Assembly: GCF_014192095.1 (NCBI RefSeq)
Contig: NZ_JACHXN010000025.1
Location: forward strand, 1 to 64,000
Direction: 5' to 3'
Length of the DNA stretch: 64,000 bases
DNA from: Phyllobacterium trifolii
GTDB lineage: Bacteria; Pseudomonadota; Alphaproteobacteria; Rhizobiales; Rhizobiaceae
Shown: piece after piece, positions 1 through 6,954 of the stretch
How positions within the stretch are numbered: position 1 is the first letter of the stretch
Layout: every line of letters starts with the position of its first letter
Translations under genes and position numbers: made by a program
The notes under the pieces: generated by a model
The model's database searches: none
The model's input: only the letters and a program-made list of their open reading frames with translations
What the model was told of the DNA's origin: nothing

Positions 1-1
1 C

Positions 2-76
2 GACCAGATGATGCTTAGCCAGGTCGCAGGATCTGACGGTGAGGTCATCGACTATCTCGACGAGTTCTGGCGCTGA
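2..76 (+). CDS. C-terminal end of an unidentified protein (partial)
   Basis: This is an open frame entering from the left edge and ending at TGA 74-76. The visible tail contains SDGEVIDYLDEFWR and is rich in acidic and aromatic residues. It is the only frame open from base 2, but 24 residues are too few to name a family. The gene is called because the next 550 bases hold no convincing gene and two terminator-like hairpins lie downstream on the same strand. Confidence 0.45.
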   Translation, partial: DQMMLSQVAGSDGEVIDYLDEFWR

Positions 77-415
77 AAAATATGGCAAAGAATGGTGATG
101 CGCGCATTGAGCACAAATCATAAAGATAGTGATGTAGCGGAATCCTTCCAGCCATTGGGTCGCAATGACCGCATGACGGAATACAGATCATTCGCACCGG
201 TAACGGTCTTGAGCCCGTGAAAACCAAGCCGACGCGATGGCGCAAGGCTAAGGCGGCGTGCCTAGTGTTGTCCATCGAGAAAACTCAGTCGATGTGTAGG
301 ACTTTTGATTTTTACTGGTAGGCCTTTAGTCCGATCTCGGGTCGTCTGATTAAGGCTATCGTCTTTGGTGCCGACACCACCCCCCGTCGGCAAGGGGCCC
401 CAAGCAAGGCCCAAC

Positions 416-459
416 AGCCCGGTCAGCTGACCCTTGAGACTCCAGCTGACCGGGCTTTT
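416..459. terminator. Strong hairpin, terminator-like
   Basis: Perfect 14-bp inverted repeat, AGCCCGGTCAGCTG at 416-429 and its complement at 443-456, with a 13-base loop and a short T run after the right arm. It could end transcription of the partial gene at the left edge. The rest of 77-633 holds this hairpin, a second one at 530-558, and no gene I can support. Confidence 0.6.
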
Positions 460-529
460 GAAGAGGATGACCTAAAGCATATTTTATTGGTTTGATGGAA
501 GCCGATATCCAGATTGATATCAACGAATT

Positions 530-558
530 GGCGGTGGTCGAAAGTCCACCGCCTTTTT
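530..558 (+). terminator. Rho-independent terminator
   Basis: GGCGGTGG at 530-537 pairs with CCACCGCC at 546-553 and is followed by TTTTT. This is a classic intrinsic terminator for rightward transcription. It is 75 bases beyond the convergent 69-aa gene's stop. Confidence 0.7.
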
Positions 559-633
559 GTTGGAACCTTGATCAGAACTTCACCTTGAAGCCAGTCGTGC
601 CATTGACGCTGTACCTGTCGGCAAAGGATAAAG

Positions 634-843
634 TTAAATAGGAAAAGTCTGTTTAGTGGCTTCCCGCCACTGCGTTGCAACGGCCTCGGGCTCTTCGTTC
701 ACCAGGATGCAGAAGTGACTAGGGCTTTGCGGTCCCAGAGTGTGAATGGTTGTATGTTGCGCGTCAGGATATTTCTGGACTGCAACGATCGTATGCGGGT
801 TAACGTAAACAATCTGTCCTTCGGCGGATATGAACTTGAGCAT
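634..843 (-). CDS. Small 69-aa conserved-looking protein, FlbD-like pattern
   Basis: The start at 843 is supported by a good Shine-Dalgarno (AGGAGA, 8 bases upstream). The protein opens MLKFISAEGQIVYVNPHTI and has a mainly beta-strand pattern, then an acidic segment ending in TQWREA. The layout (short strand, G, VNP-hTI, PDA-TTI-TLG, ILVNEEPEAV) resembles small FlbD/FlbEa-like proteins, which are about 60-70 aa long. That resemblance is by eye only, and no flagellar gene is nearby. The protein is soluble with no signal peptide. It is a real small gene by its ribosome-binding site, but its function is unknown. Confidence 0.55.
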   Translation of the reverse strand: MLKFISAEGQIVYVNPHTIVAVQKYPDAQHTTIHTLGPQSPSHFCILVNEEPEAVATQWREATKQTFPI

Positions 844-998
844 TTCCTGGTCTCCTGATTTCTGGCTTTCGCGCCAACGCTACGTCCCGGTAGTAAGCAA
901 GCCAAGAATGATCATTAGGTTAAGCTGACTAGTTCATGTCCCACCCAATGCCACCCGAGAGCATTATCGCCGTTGATGCCAGGGTAAGAACCAGCGGA

Positions 999-1202
999 CT
1001 AAGCCGGCGAGGCTATGGCCAGAACGATAGCAATTACCAGCAATAATGGTCCCATCCATCTGAAATGGTGTACAAGGTTTGCGAGCCAAGCGTTCTGAGC
1101 ACCTTGGTTGGGAGGTGGAAACGAAAGATAGCGAAAGCCTACTGCTGTCATCCACAATCCGGCGCAAAACATAATGAACTCGTCGATGTAAGCAGCAATC
1201 AT
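999..1202 (-). CDS. Small two-helix membrane protein, unknown function
   Basis: A 67-residue protein whose ATG at 1200-1202 follows a strong GGGGAGA site; a longer TTG-started version reaches 1250 but lacks a comparable site. Residues about 8-28 (FIMFCAGLWMTAVGFRYL) and 48-65 (MGPLLLVIAIVLAIA) form two probable membrane helices linked by a polar PPPNQGAQN loop. It lies between the 69-aa gene and a phage terminase remnant on the same strand. A holin-like role is conceivable, but nothing in the sequence proves it. Confidence 0.5.
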   Translation of the reverse strand: MIAAYIDEFIMFCAGLWMTAVGFRYLSFPPPNQGAQNAWLANLVHHFRWMGPLLLVIAIVLAIASPA

Positions 1203-1333
1203 GGCTGTTCTCCCCGAAGTGCCAAAAAGACGATCCAACAGTGTCGCCAACCTGAAAGCAAGGGGAGAGTAGCGCCATGTTCATGTCTCGTTCCGCGCCA
1301 CCGGAGAGCATCACAGCTTTAATTGATGTAATC

Positions 1334-1807
1334 TTAATTGATGGTATCGCCGAAAATGTAGGCCTTAAAAGCGTCGTCCTGATCGGTTTCGTGTTCCGGT
1401 CGGGCCAATCTTGCCCGCGCGACCGGGCTTAAGCCCAGCTCGATTCCGGCGCCAGCCATTACCCGGTCGCAATGAAGCTGAATGCCTAGCAACGGGTTGC
1501 GCTTCGGTCCAGTCGGCGTCTGGATCAACATGCCGGACTTGGCGATCATGATTTCGCAATCGCGAAACCGCTGCCATGCGACGATGAAGCGTTCAACAAT
1601 TGCGGTGTCGGCAGCGGCGAGCAGCTTATTCGGTAGCACCGCCATTAGGCGTTGCCAGCGTAGGCGCTGGTCGGCGCTGAAGTAGTCCGGGCATTCGGGT
1701 TTGCCATGCGCATTGAGATCTGGATCGATCCTGCGCTTGCCGCGATTGCCGTCCGCGACCTTCAGCGCCGAGCCACCCTTCCTGGTGTTTCTCGCCCTCG
1801 ACAACAA
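1334..1807 (-). CDS. P27-family phage terminase small subunit (orphan, probably remnant)
   Basis: Phage terminase small subunits bind the packaging site and present DNA to the large subunit. The signature is good: ALKVADGNRGKRRI near the N-terminus, then YFSADQRLRWQRL, DTAIVERFIVAWQRFRDCE, and the C-terminal PTGPKRNPLLGIQ and GLSPVARARL typical of the P27 family. The usual N-terminal GRKPKP leader is missing: the frame opens at a TTG (1807) inside a terminator hairpin, so the native start and promoter seem lost. No large subunit, portal or capsid gene follows. It reads as a leftover of a decayed prophage. Confidence 0.75.
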   Translation of the reverse strand: MLSRARNTRKGGSALKVADGNRGKRRIDPDLNAHGKPECPDYFSADQRLRWQRLMAVLPNKLLAAADTAIVERFIVAWQRFRDCEIMIAKSGMLIQTPTGPKRNPLLGIQLHCDRVMAGAGIELGLSPVARARLARPEHETDQDDAFKAYIFGDTIN

Positions 1808-1842
1808 AAGACCGCCCAGGGGGACGACCCAGGCGGTCTTTT
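1806..1842. terminator. Bidirectional terminator hairpin
   Basis: Perfect 11-bp inverted repeat, AAAAGACCGCC at 1806-1816 and GGCGGTCTTTT at 1832-1842, with an A run on one side and a T run on the other. It could act in both directions. Read leftward it sits on the 5' end of the terminase remnant, so that gene would be cut off from upstream promoters. Just beyond it, the block AGCCGGGGGAA occurs twice around 1870-1905; nothing else is seen up to 2050. Confidence 0.65.
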
Positions 1843-2050
1843 GCGGACACGGGAGGATGTCCGCGCTTCAGCCGGGGGAAACTGAAGCGTGGTAGCCGGG
1901 GGAACTACCAAGCCTATCGGTTATCGGTGTTCGACGGGCACAACAAAAGGGTTACAAACAATCTGCCCGAGGCATAAGTATACATAGGTATCGGTTGCCT
2001 AAACGTGTCAGTAACTGGCATCCGCTCCCCGACCTGGCCCCGCATAATTA

Positions 2051-3077
2051 TTATGCGGCCCTGTCGAAAAGCCCCAGCTTTCGAGCGCGCAATCGCGCCA
2101 AGCCCAACACACTGTCGATAAACGGCGTCGGCACGTCGACGATCTTTCCTATATCATGTGCTACCGTCAACAAGGCATCCAATTCAACGGGCTTTCCAGC
2201 TTCTGTGTCTTGCAGCATCGATGTTTTAAACGCACCCAAGGACTTGGCTCGTCCGATCATGTCCGTTGTCGACACAGTCATCGGAATATTGATGGCCTCG
2301 CCTATCGCCGCAGCTTCCTGCATCATGTGGACGCAGAGTTCGTAGACCAGAGGATCATTAATGATGATGTCGCTTGTCTCTCCCGTAAGCAGGCTGATCG
2401 GATTGATGCTGAGGTTACCCCACAATTTGTGCCAGATATCATTGCGTATGGCCGCGGTGACGTGACATGAAAACCCTGCCGCGTTGAGCAGGTCCTTGAT
2501 TTCGTCCAGCCCGTCAACCTGGCTGTTGTCCGCGTAGCCGACAATCAGCTTGTTTCCACCATTGTGCCGGACTTTTCCGGGCGCATCGACAGAGCAAGCC
2601 ATGTAGACGACGCAGCCGACCGTCTGGGCCAAGGGTATAGCCTTTTCGACAATCCCATGCGGATCCACAGCAGCCAGCCGTGTGTTGCTGAGTACCCCAT
2701 TGCCGCCGACGAAAAACCACCAGGGGACGCCATTCATTGCGGTGATGAACTTTGGTGCCGGGGTTTAACAACGGCGCTATGTGTGAGGCCGCATCCTCAA
2801 GCGAGGTCGTTTTCACTGACACGATCACGTAATCTTGGGATTCCAGTTGAGAAGGGTCATCGGTTGCCCGAACATGAACACGGTGAGCCTTGCCGTCTTT
2901 CATCAATTGGAGGCCGTCGTTCTTGATTGCCGCCAGCGTTGCGTCATGCGCGATGACGCTGACTTCGGCTCCTGCCAGTGCCAGAAGGACACCCATGGTC
3001 CCCCCAATAGCTCCAGCGCCATAGATGCATACTTTTAAAGGTCGGGATTTCGTCATGGTGAGCATCGATGTTTTCAC
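2051..3077 (-). pseudogene. Ketopantoate reductase (PanE/ApbA family) with frameshift
   Basis: The family reduces 2-dehydropantoate or related 2-oxo acids with NADPH. The N-terminal part (start near 3065-3077) has the Rossmann motif YGAGAIGG and continues to ...LLNPGTK. The matching C-terminal part continues in another frame as FITAMNGVPWWFF, followed by NPISLLTGET and the C-terminal helical domain. One extra base near 2748-2754 (an AAAG run on the coding strand) joins the two halves cleanly. Apart from that the gene would be about 340 aa, a full family length. Either a recent inactivating frameshift or a sequencing error explains this. No pantothenate gene is adjacent, so panE itself is not claimed. 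Confidence 0.75.
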
Positions 3078-3310
3078 AGTCGTTTTGGATACCTAATGAC
3101 CAAAATTGGGAATCACATGCGACAGAATCGCACTCAACCGCCTCACGCAAGAAAATAGCTCACTTGCATCCGCGCGGAAGACTTGGGGCCGAGAACCTCA
3201 CGGCCCGTACACAATTCCATCACCAAACTCTGATTGGTCCGGAGCACTTACCGCCCCCACATCAAAGTAACTCCCCATGAAAAACAAAACACGATATTTA
3301 GGAGTGAATT

Positions 3311-3640
3311 ATGAGGAAAACAGCAACAATTCTGGCAGTAGCGGCCTTGGGCGCTGTGATGGCAGTTGGCTCAGCGACAGATTCGATGGCGCGCGGACAC
3401 GGAGGCCATGGTGGCCACGGCGGCGGTCACGAGATCTTCAGAAGCCACGGCTTCCACGGTGGTCATCACTTCGGCGGATTTCATGGGAACCGCGGCCATT
3501 TCAACCACTATGGTTATCACAACCGAGGTCACTTCCGGCACTTCAGGCGCTTTGGATCTCACGATTATTACTGGGGAAACCCCTACTATTCGTGCGGATT
3601 CCCGTTTCTCTTCGGCGGCGGCTATCCTTACTGCCGGTAG
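3311..3640 (+). CDS. Exported His/Gly-rich small protein (copy 1)
   Basis: A 109-residue protein with the start after TTAGGAGTGAATT. A Sec-type signal peptide covers residues about 1-27 (MRKTATILAVAALGAV...DSMA). The mature part is dominated by histidine, glycine and aromatic residues (GHGGHGG, HGFHGGHHFGGFHGN), then FRHFRRFGSHDYYWGNPYYSC and two or three cysteines near the end. A metal-binding, cell-envelope role is possible from composition, but no family is recognised. Copy 2 lies 290 bases downstream with a near-identical leader and ribosome-binding site. Confidence 0.75.
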   Translation: MRKTATILAVAALGAVMAVGSATDSMARGHGGHGGHGGGHEIFRSHGFHGGHHFGGFHGNRGHFNHYGYHNRGHFRHFRRFGSHDYYWGNPYYSCGFPFLFGGGYPYCR

Positions 3641-3665
3641 TCAGTCAGCCCTTTGAAGAACCCTC

Positions 3666-3700
3666 CGAATGGGCTGATCTCCCATCGGCCAGCCCATTCG
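3666..3700. terminator. Hairpin after copy 1 of the His/Gly-rich pair
   Basis: CGAATGGGCTG at 3666-3676 pairs with CAGCCCATTCG at 3690-3700, an 11-bp stem with a 13-base loop, 25 bases after the stop codon. There is no T run, so termination is plausible but not certain; mRNA 3'-end protection is the alternative. Past it, 3700-3929 is AT-rich and probably carries the promoter of copy 2. Confidence 0.45.
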
Positions 3701-3929
3701 ACGACTGATATGATCAACGCTTGATCAAGTAACTGTGTCTGCGAGCAGGGTCAATCCGGGCGCTCAAGCGACCTTGCAAGAAGTTATACCAACAAGTTGC
3801 GAGTAATGTCACTAAAACTACTGGATCAGTTTGCATAAACCATCGTATAATTAAAGCCTCTCACGCGCACACCTAGATCTAGTTTACTTTTGTATTGGAT
3901 ACGAAAGCTTACAAGTTAAGGAGTGAGTT

Positions 3930-4304
3930 ATGAGAAAATCTGTAACAACCCTGGCGGTATTGGCCTTAGGAGCAATGGTAGCCGTCGGCTCGGCGACTGA
4001 ATCAATGGCACATGGCGGTGGTGGAGGCGGACATGGCGGTGGCGGGCACGGCGGTGGTGGCAGCCATAGCGGGGATTCTGGCGGTGGTGGTCGAGGCCTT
4101 GGCGGCGGTGACCATGGTATGGGACGCGGTTTCGGCGACGGCGGTCATAGCTTCGGCGGCCGTTCGCAAGGTTCAGGTGGCATCTTCGGCAGTGCTCGTG
4201 GCGTGATGGCAAGTCATGATCGCTTTGATGGCCGCAGAGATCACTTTAGGGACTTCCGCCGCGACGATAATTACGGATACTGCGATCCCTACTCCTGTAA
4301 CTGA
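3930..4304 (+). CDS. Exported Gly/His-rich small protein (copy 2)
   Basis: A 124-residue protein beginning after TAAGGAGTGAGTT. The signal peptide (MRKSVTTLAVLALGAMVAVGSATESMA) is almost the same as in copy 1, showing common descent. The mature part differs: long glycine runs with scattered histidines to residue about 85, then FRDFRRDDNYGYCDPYSC, a C-terminal Tyr/Cys-rich tail that parallels copy 1. Low-complexity composition suggests a disordered secreted or periplasmic protein. Function is unknown. Confidence 0.75.
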   Translation: MRKSVTTLAVLALGAMVAVGSATESMAHGGGGGGHGGGGHGGGGSHSGDSGGGGRGLGGGDHGMGRGFGDGGHSFGGRSQGSGGIFGSARGVMASHDRFDGRRDHFRDFRRDDNYGYCDPYSCN

Positions 4305-4309
4305 CGACT

Positions 4310-4346
4310 CAAATCCGGCTCCCCGGTAAAACGGGGGCCGGATTTG
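4310..4346. terminator. Terminator between convergent genes
   Basis: CAAATCCGGCTCCCCGG (4310-4326) pairs with CGGGGGCCGGATTTG (4332-4346) around a TAAAA loop, with only a small bulge. It begins six bases after the stop of the Gly/His-rich copy 2 and 74 bases beyond the stop of the leftward small gene at 4420, so it can serve both. Confidence 0.7.
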
Positions 4347-4419
4347 AAAACAAACTCAGGAACGAGGTTGAAGGGGGCAAATCGTGCGCATAACTTTGGC
4401 AATGCGGCCTTCGTATTTC

Positions 4420-4593
4420 TCAAGCTGCGCAACTGTCATATTGCATATGCAGGCGCTCGTAATACTGCGGATAGTGAATGCGAACCCATTCGCTCGCGCC
4501 GCGGAGGTATGCTATTTCCACAGCGTCGTAGAGTTCGTGTTCGAGTTCCTCAGTGCGGATTGCGGAAGGATCAGTTCTTTGAATCGTGCTCAT
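4420..4593 (-). CDS. Small protein, paralogue of the gene at 6468-6701 (copy A)
   Basis: A 57-residue soluble protein starting MSTIQRTDPSAIR; an ATG at 4608 is an alternative start, and neither has a strong Shine-Dalgarno. The C-terminal two thirds, AVEIAYLRGASEWVRIHYP then YYERLHMQYD, align without gaps to AVEAAVLHGATEWVRLNHP and HYQRLLIRFD in the gene 2 kb away. The protein appears to be two helices joined at WVR-h-P. Unlike copy B it has no ADP-ribosyltransferase gene behind it; a terminator follows. Function unknown. Confidence 0.6.
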   Translation of the reverse strand: MSTIQRTDPSAIRTEELEHELYDAVEIAYLRGASEWVRIHYPQYYERLHMQYDSCAA

Positions 4594-4673
4594 GTTCAGT
4601 CCAATCATCTTTGACAATTTGCAGAATAAAAATACTGCCTCCAATGAAGTATGAACGGACGTCAGCGTTTTGA

Positions 4674-4704
4674 ATTATACTCTGGTTTACATCAACTAAA
4701 CGTT
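4674..4704 (-). promoter_or_regulatory. Putative promoter of small gene copy A
   Basis: On the minus strand a perfect TATAAT (complement of 4674-4679) lies about 80 bases before the start, followed by the block AAAACGC; an AACGTT lies 19 bases upstream of the -10. The paralogue at 6.7 kb has the same TATAAT plus AAAACGC arrangement. No good -35 box (TTGACA-like) is present at 17 bases. Confidence 0.4.
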
Positions 4705-4770
4705 GGTTGTCATAAGGAAGTGGCGAGAAAAATATGTCGGCAATCAGGAGCAACCTGACGGCATTGAAAG

Positions 4771-5233
4771 CTAGAAGACTTCTCCAGGCTCTGAATCTTT
4801 TGCAGGCACGCTGCTTTCTGCCAACAAAATTCGAGCGTCGACGAGACCACGCATGATGGTGCCAATTGGCAATGCCAGAACTTCGGCAACCTCACTATAA
4901 GACATTCACTCCACGTAGGTTAGGAATACCGCCGCGCGACAGGCATCCGGCAATGCCATTACCCGGTGTAAGATCAGATCAGCATCGCACGCAATGTATC
5001 CGCTATCGCTATGGCCGTTGCTACCACAATTGGAACGGTGTTTGGAACCAGACAGAATGCAATATTGAGAACAACCAGCAATCCATACGCTGGCTGCAGG
5101 GTAACAAGGGATCGCTCTCAAGCGCACAGATGCACGTCTGTTCGACAAGCTTTTCTGCAATATGGTCGTCGAGGGAGAGAATCACCCCAAAACGTCATAG
5201 GTGGCCGAGATAGTGCGAGAGGTCCGCCCTCAT
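4771..5233 (-). pseudogene. Degenerate ECF sigma factor
   Basis: Reading leftward, MRADLSHYLGHL then a TGA (5195-5197), RFGVILSLDDHIAEKLVEQT and DCWLFSILHSVW match sigma region 2 of extracytoplasmic-function sigma factors (typical DAEDLVQET...DSWLFSILHSIW). In a shifted frame, RVMALPDACRAAVFLTYVE is followed by a TGA (4906-4908) and MSYSEVAEVLALPIGTIMRG, which is region 4 (typical YVEGMSYxEVAExLxIPIGT). Two nonsense changes (CGA or CGG to TGA and GGA to TGA) and at least one frameshift between the regions make it non-functional. It lies 32 bases after an exported-protein gene and was probably co-transcribed with it. Confidence 0.75.
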
Positions 5234-5265
5234 TTGGCGCTCATCCACTACCATTTGCTCCGCCG

Positions 5266-5937
5266 TTACATCGGTGGAACCACGCCATCAGCGCCGACCA
5301 CGACACGATGTGAGGTGAACTTGCTGTCGGCTCCGAATTCCGAGGGGGCAAACACTGCGGCACCAGTCTTTAGATCATCTGCTTTCCCGACCGCCAATGC
5401 CACGATGGGCGTATTGTCCGGGATCGCGATCTTCTTTTGACCGCCGCGATAGGTGACTGTGACGGTCTGACCGTCTACGCCCTTGACGGCATTTGCAACG
5501 GTCGCATTGGTCATGCTGCTGTTCGGCTTCAGATCCCACGCATAGTTGCCCTCGCCAGTACCCTTGAGGGCTGCCGGGAAGATAACGACTTCGAGCGCAC
5601 TGCTGGTGCCTCCGCTTGTCGGAACATTGGCAATGCCGACAAAATCACCTTCTTTGATGTTGTCTATCGACGCCTTGGTCACGGTGTTGACAGTCAGATC
5701 GTCTGCAAGGATGATTGCTGTCTCGCCGCCTTCCAGCGTTTTGATAACCAACGTCTTTCCGGCGATGCTTTCGATTGTCCCGCGTACATTGACGTGACTG
5801 GATGTTTGGGCGGCGCTAGGCTGGTTGTTTGACTTCATCATCGTGCTTTGTGCATTGCTTTCTAGCGACAACGACATCAGACAGGTTGTTCCCAGCACAA
5901 GACCCAGCAGCAATTTTTTGGCGATTCCAAGAGGCAT
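5266..5937 (-). CDS. Exported protein of unknown function, DUF5666-like beta-rich
   Basis: A 223-residue protein; the ATG at 5935-5937 is chosen because GGAGA lies nine bases upstream, while the ATG 21 bases earlier lacks a site. A signal peptide spans residues about 1-30 (KKLLLGLVLGTTCLMSLSLESNAQS). The mature part has short beta segments such as VNVRGTIESIAGKTLVIKTLEG and VTVTYRGGQKKIAIPDNTPI, the layout of small OB-like domains found in DUF5666-type periplasmic proteins. It ends 32 bases before the ruined ECF sigma gene, so it may once have been part of an envelope-stress unit. Function is unknown. Confidence 0.65.
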   Translation of the reverse strand: MPLGIAKKLLLGLVLGTTCLMSLSLESNAQSTMMKSNNQPSAAQTSSHVNVRGTIESIAGKTLVIKTLEGGETAIILADDLTVNTVTKASIDNIKEGDFVGIANVPTSGGTSSALEVVIFPAALKGTGEGNYAWDLKPNSSMTNATVANAVKGVDGQTVTVTYRGGQKKIAIPDNTPIVALAVGKADDLKTGAAVFAPSEFGADSKFTSHRVVVGADGVVPPM

Positions 5938-5990
5938 ACTCGTTCTCCGTTCTTTCATTTTTCAGCGAGTTCATGAACAACAACTAATGT

Positions 5991-6458
5991 TCAGCTTGAG
6001 GGATATGTTCGAAATCGCCCCAACAAGGATCTGAGCTTCAACAAAGGCGGGGTGTTCCGTTTTCGCGTATCGGGAATTGCGAGATCGGGGCTGCGGTCGA
6101 AGCTTTGAATCTGTCTCGGGTAGAAAGCGACGACTTCGACGTAGCTGTCTTGCAGGAGCAGGACCCCGTCATACCCCAATCCTATCAATCTCTCGCGTGC
6201 ATGCTCGATCGGCCGAAAAATTCTCGTGGCTGCGATCCACTCATCGTACGAAAGACGTTTATCAAGAACATAGGGGTTCTGCAGTGTCACCTTGGCGACG
6301 ACCGGATCGAGACCGTTCGAATATTGCCGCTCAAGCTCCATATCGTTGGAGAAATAGAAGCCGCGGCCGAATGCACCGCTGTCGTTGCACTCGCTAAAGT
6401 TGAAGCCTCTGAAATCGGCATCGGTGCCGTGGCACAGGATCAGAGTGAATGTGGACAT
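5991..6458 (-). CDS. Stand-alone ADP-ribosyltransferase-like protein (ART-PolyVal type)
   Basis: A 155-residue protein with the layout of the PARP-like H-Y-E class of mono-ADP-ribosyltransferases: H10 in LCHGTDADF, Y35 in GAFGRGFYFSND, and E108 in YVEVVAFYPRQIQSF. GYDGVLL before the Glu strand is also typical of the ART-PolyVal family, which usually forms part of large phage or polymorphic-toxin proteins; here it stands alone. No signal peptide or membrane segment is visible. The gene starts nine bases after the stop of a small 77-residue gene, which suggests co-translation. It could be an effector, a phage-derived host modifier or the toxin half of a pair. The fold call is by motif only. Confidence 0.65.
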   Translation of the reverse strand: MSTFTLILCHGTDADFRGFNFSECNDSGAFGRGFYFSNDMELERQYSNGLDPVVAKVTLQNPYVLDKRLSYDEWIAATRIFRPIEHARERLIGLGYDGVLLLQDSYVEVVAFYPRQIQSFDRSPDLAIPDTRKRNTPPLLKLRSLLGRFRTYPSS

Positions 6459-6467
6459 CGTACGACC

Positions 6468-6701
6468 TCAGTGGAGATACCTGCGCTCGCCCAGCAAGGC
6501 GCTGTCGTCAAATCTGATGAGCAGCCGCTGGTAATGTGTTGGGTGATTAAGACGAACCCATTCGGTCGCGCCGTGAAGAACCGCTGCCTCCACGGCACAG
6601 TCGAGGTTGGCTTTGAGGCCGTCTATGGTGACCTGGAGGCTACGCGTTTGGTTGGCCGCCTGGGGAGTTTCTTCATTCATTGATCTATTAGGCATTTGCA
6701 T
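6468..6701 (-). CDS. Small protein upstream of the ART gene, paralogue copy B
   Basis: A 77-residue protein; an in-frame ATG at 6695 is also possible. The core AVEAAVLHGATEWVRLNHP followed by HYQRLLIRFDD is shared with copy A at 4420-4593. An N-terminal extension rich in N, Q and T replaces the short leader of copy A. It is cytoplasmic by appearance. It lies directly upstream of, and nine bases from, the ADP-ribosyltransferase-like gene; a partner, antitoxin or regulator role is possible but untested. It is not similar to any antitoxin family I know. Confidence 0.6.
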   Translation of the reverse strand: MQMPNRSMNEETPQAANQTRSLQVTIDGLKANLDCAVEAAVLHGATEWVRLNHPTHYQRLLIRFDDSALLGERRYLH

Positions 6702-6798
6702 TCCAATCTACGTTTCCCGCCATGAGCGGGTGTTGCCACAACAACAACGGATCGCCGCTGCAATCATTATAGTTTTGGGGAAACTGTAGGCGTTTTAT

Positions 6799-6827
6799 AT
6801 TATACCCTCGTATCAGAACGTTAGACA
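6799..6827 (-). promoter_or_regulatory. Putative promoter of the small protein/ART operon
   Basis: On the minus strand TATAAT (complement of 6799-6804) is preceded at 17 bases by TGTCTA and followed by ATAAAACGC. The -10 and the downstream AAAACGC block match those before copy A. The expected leader is about 90 bases long. Confidence 0.4.
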
Positions 6828-6954
6828 TTGGTTCATGGTAAGCGAACGGCGCACTTAGTCCGAGGCTCGGCCGATGGTCGCAGGGATATCCAACCGTGCC
6901 ATCGATCGTTTTGGGGCACATCGTGATCTGGCCGCGAAGCAGTTCAGGAAAGAG

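Noticed and set aside
45-275. 76-codon minus-strand frame near the left edge
   Set aside because: It overlaps the end of the left-edge gene, has no ribosome-binding site and no family pattern.
4866-5213. 115-codon plus-strand frame
   Set aside because: It lies over the decayed sigma-factor gene, which explains the region better on the other strand.
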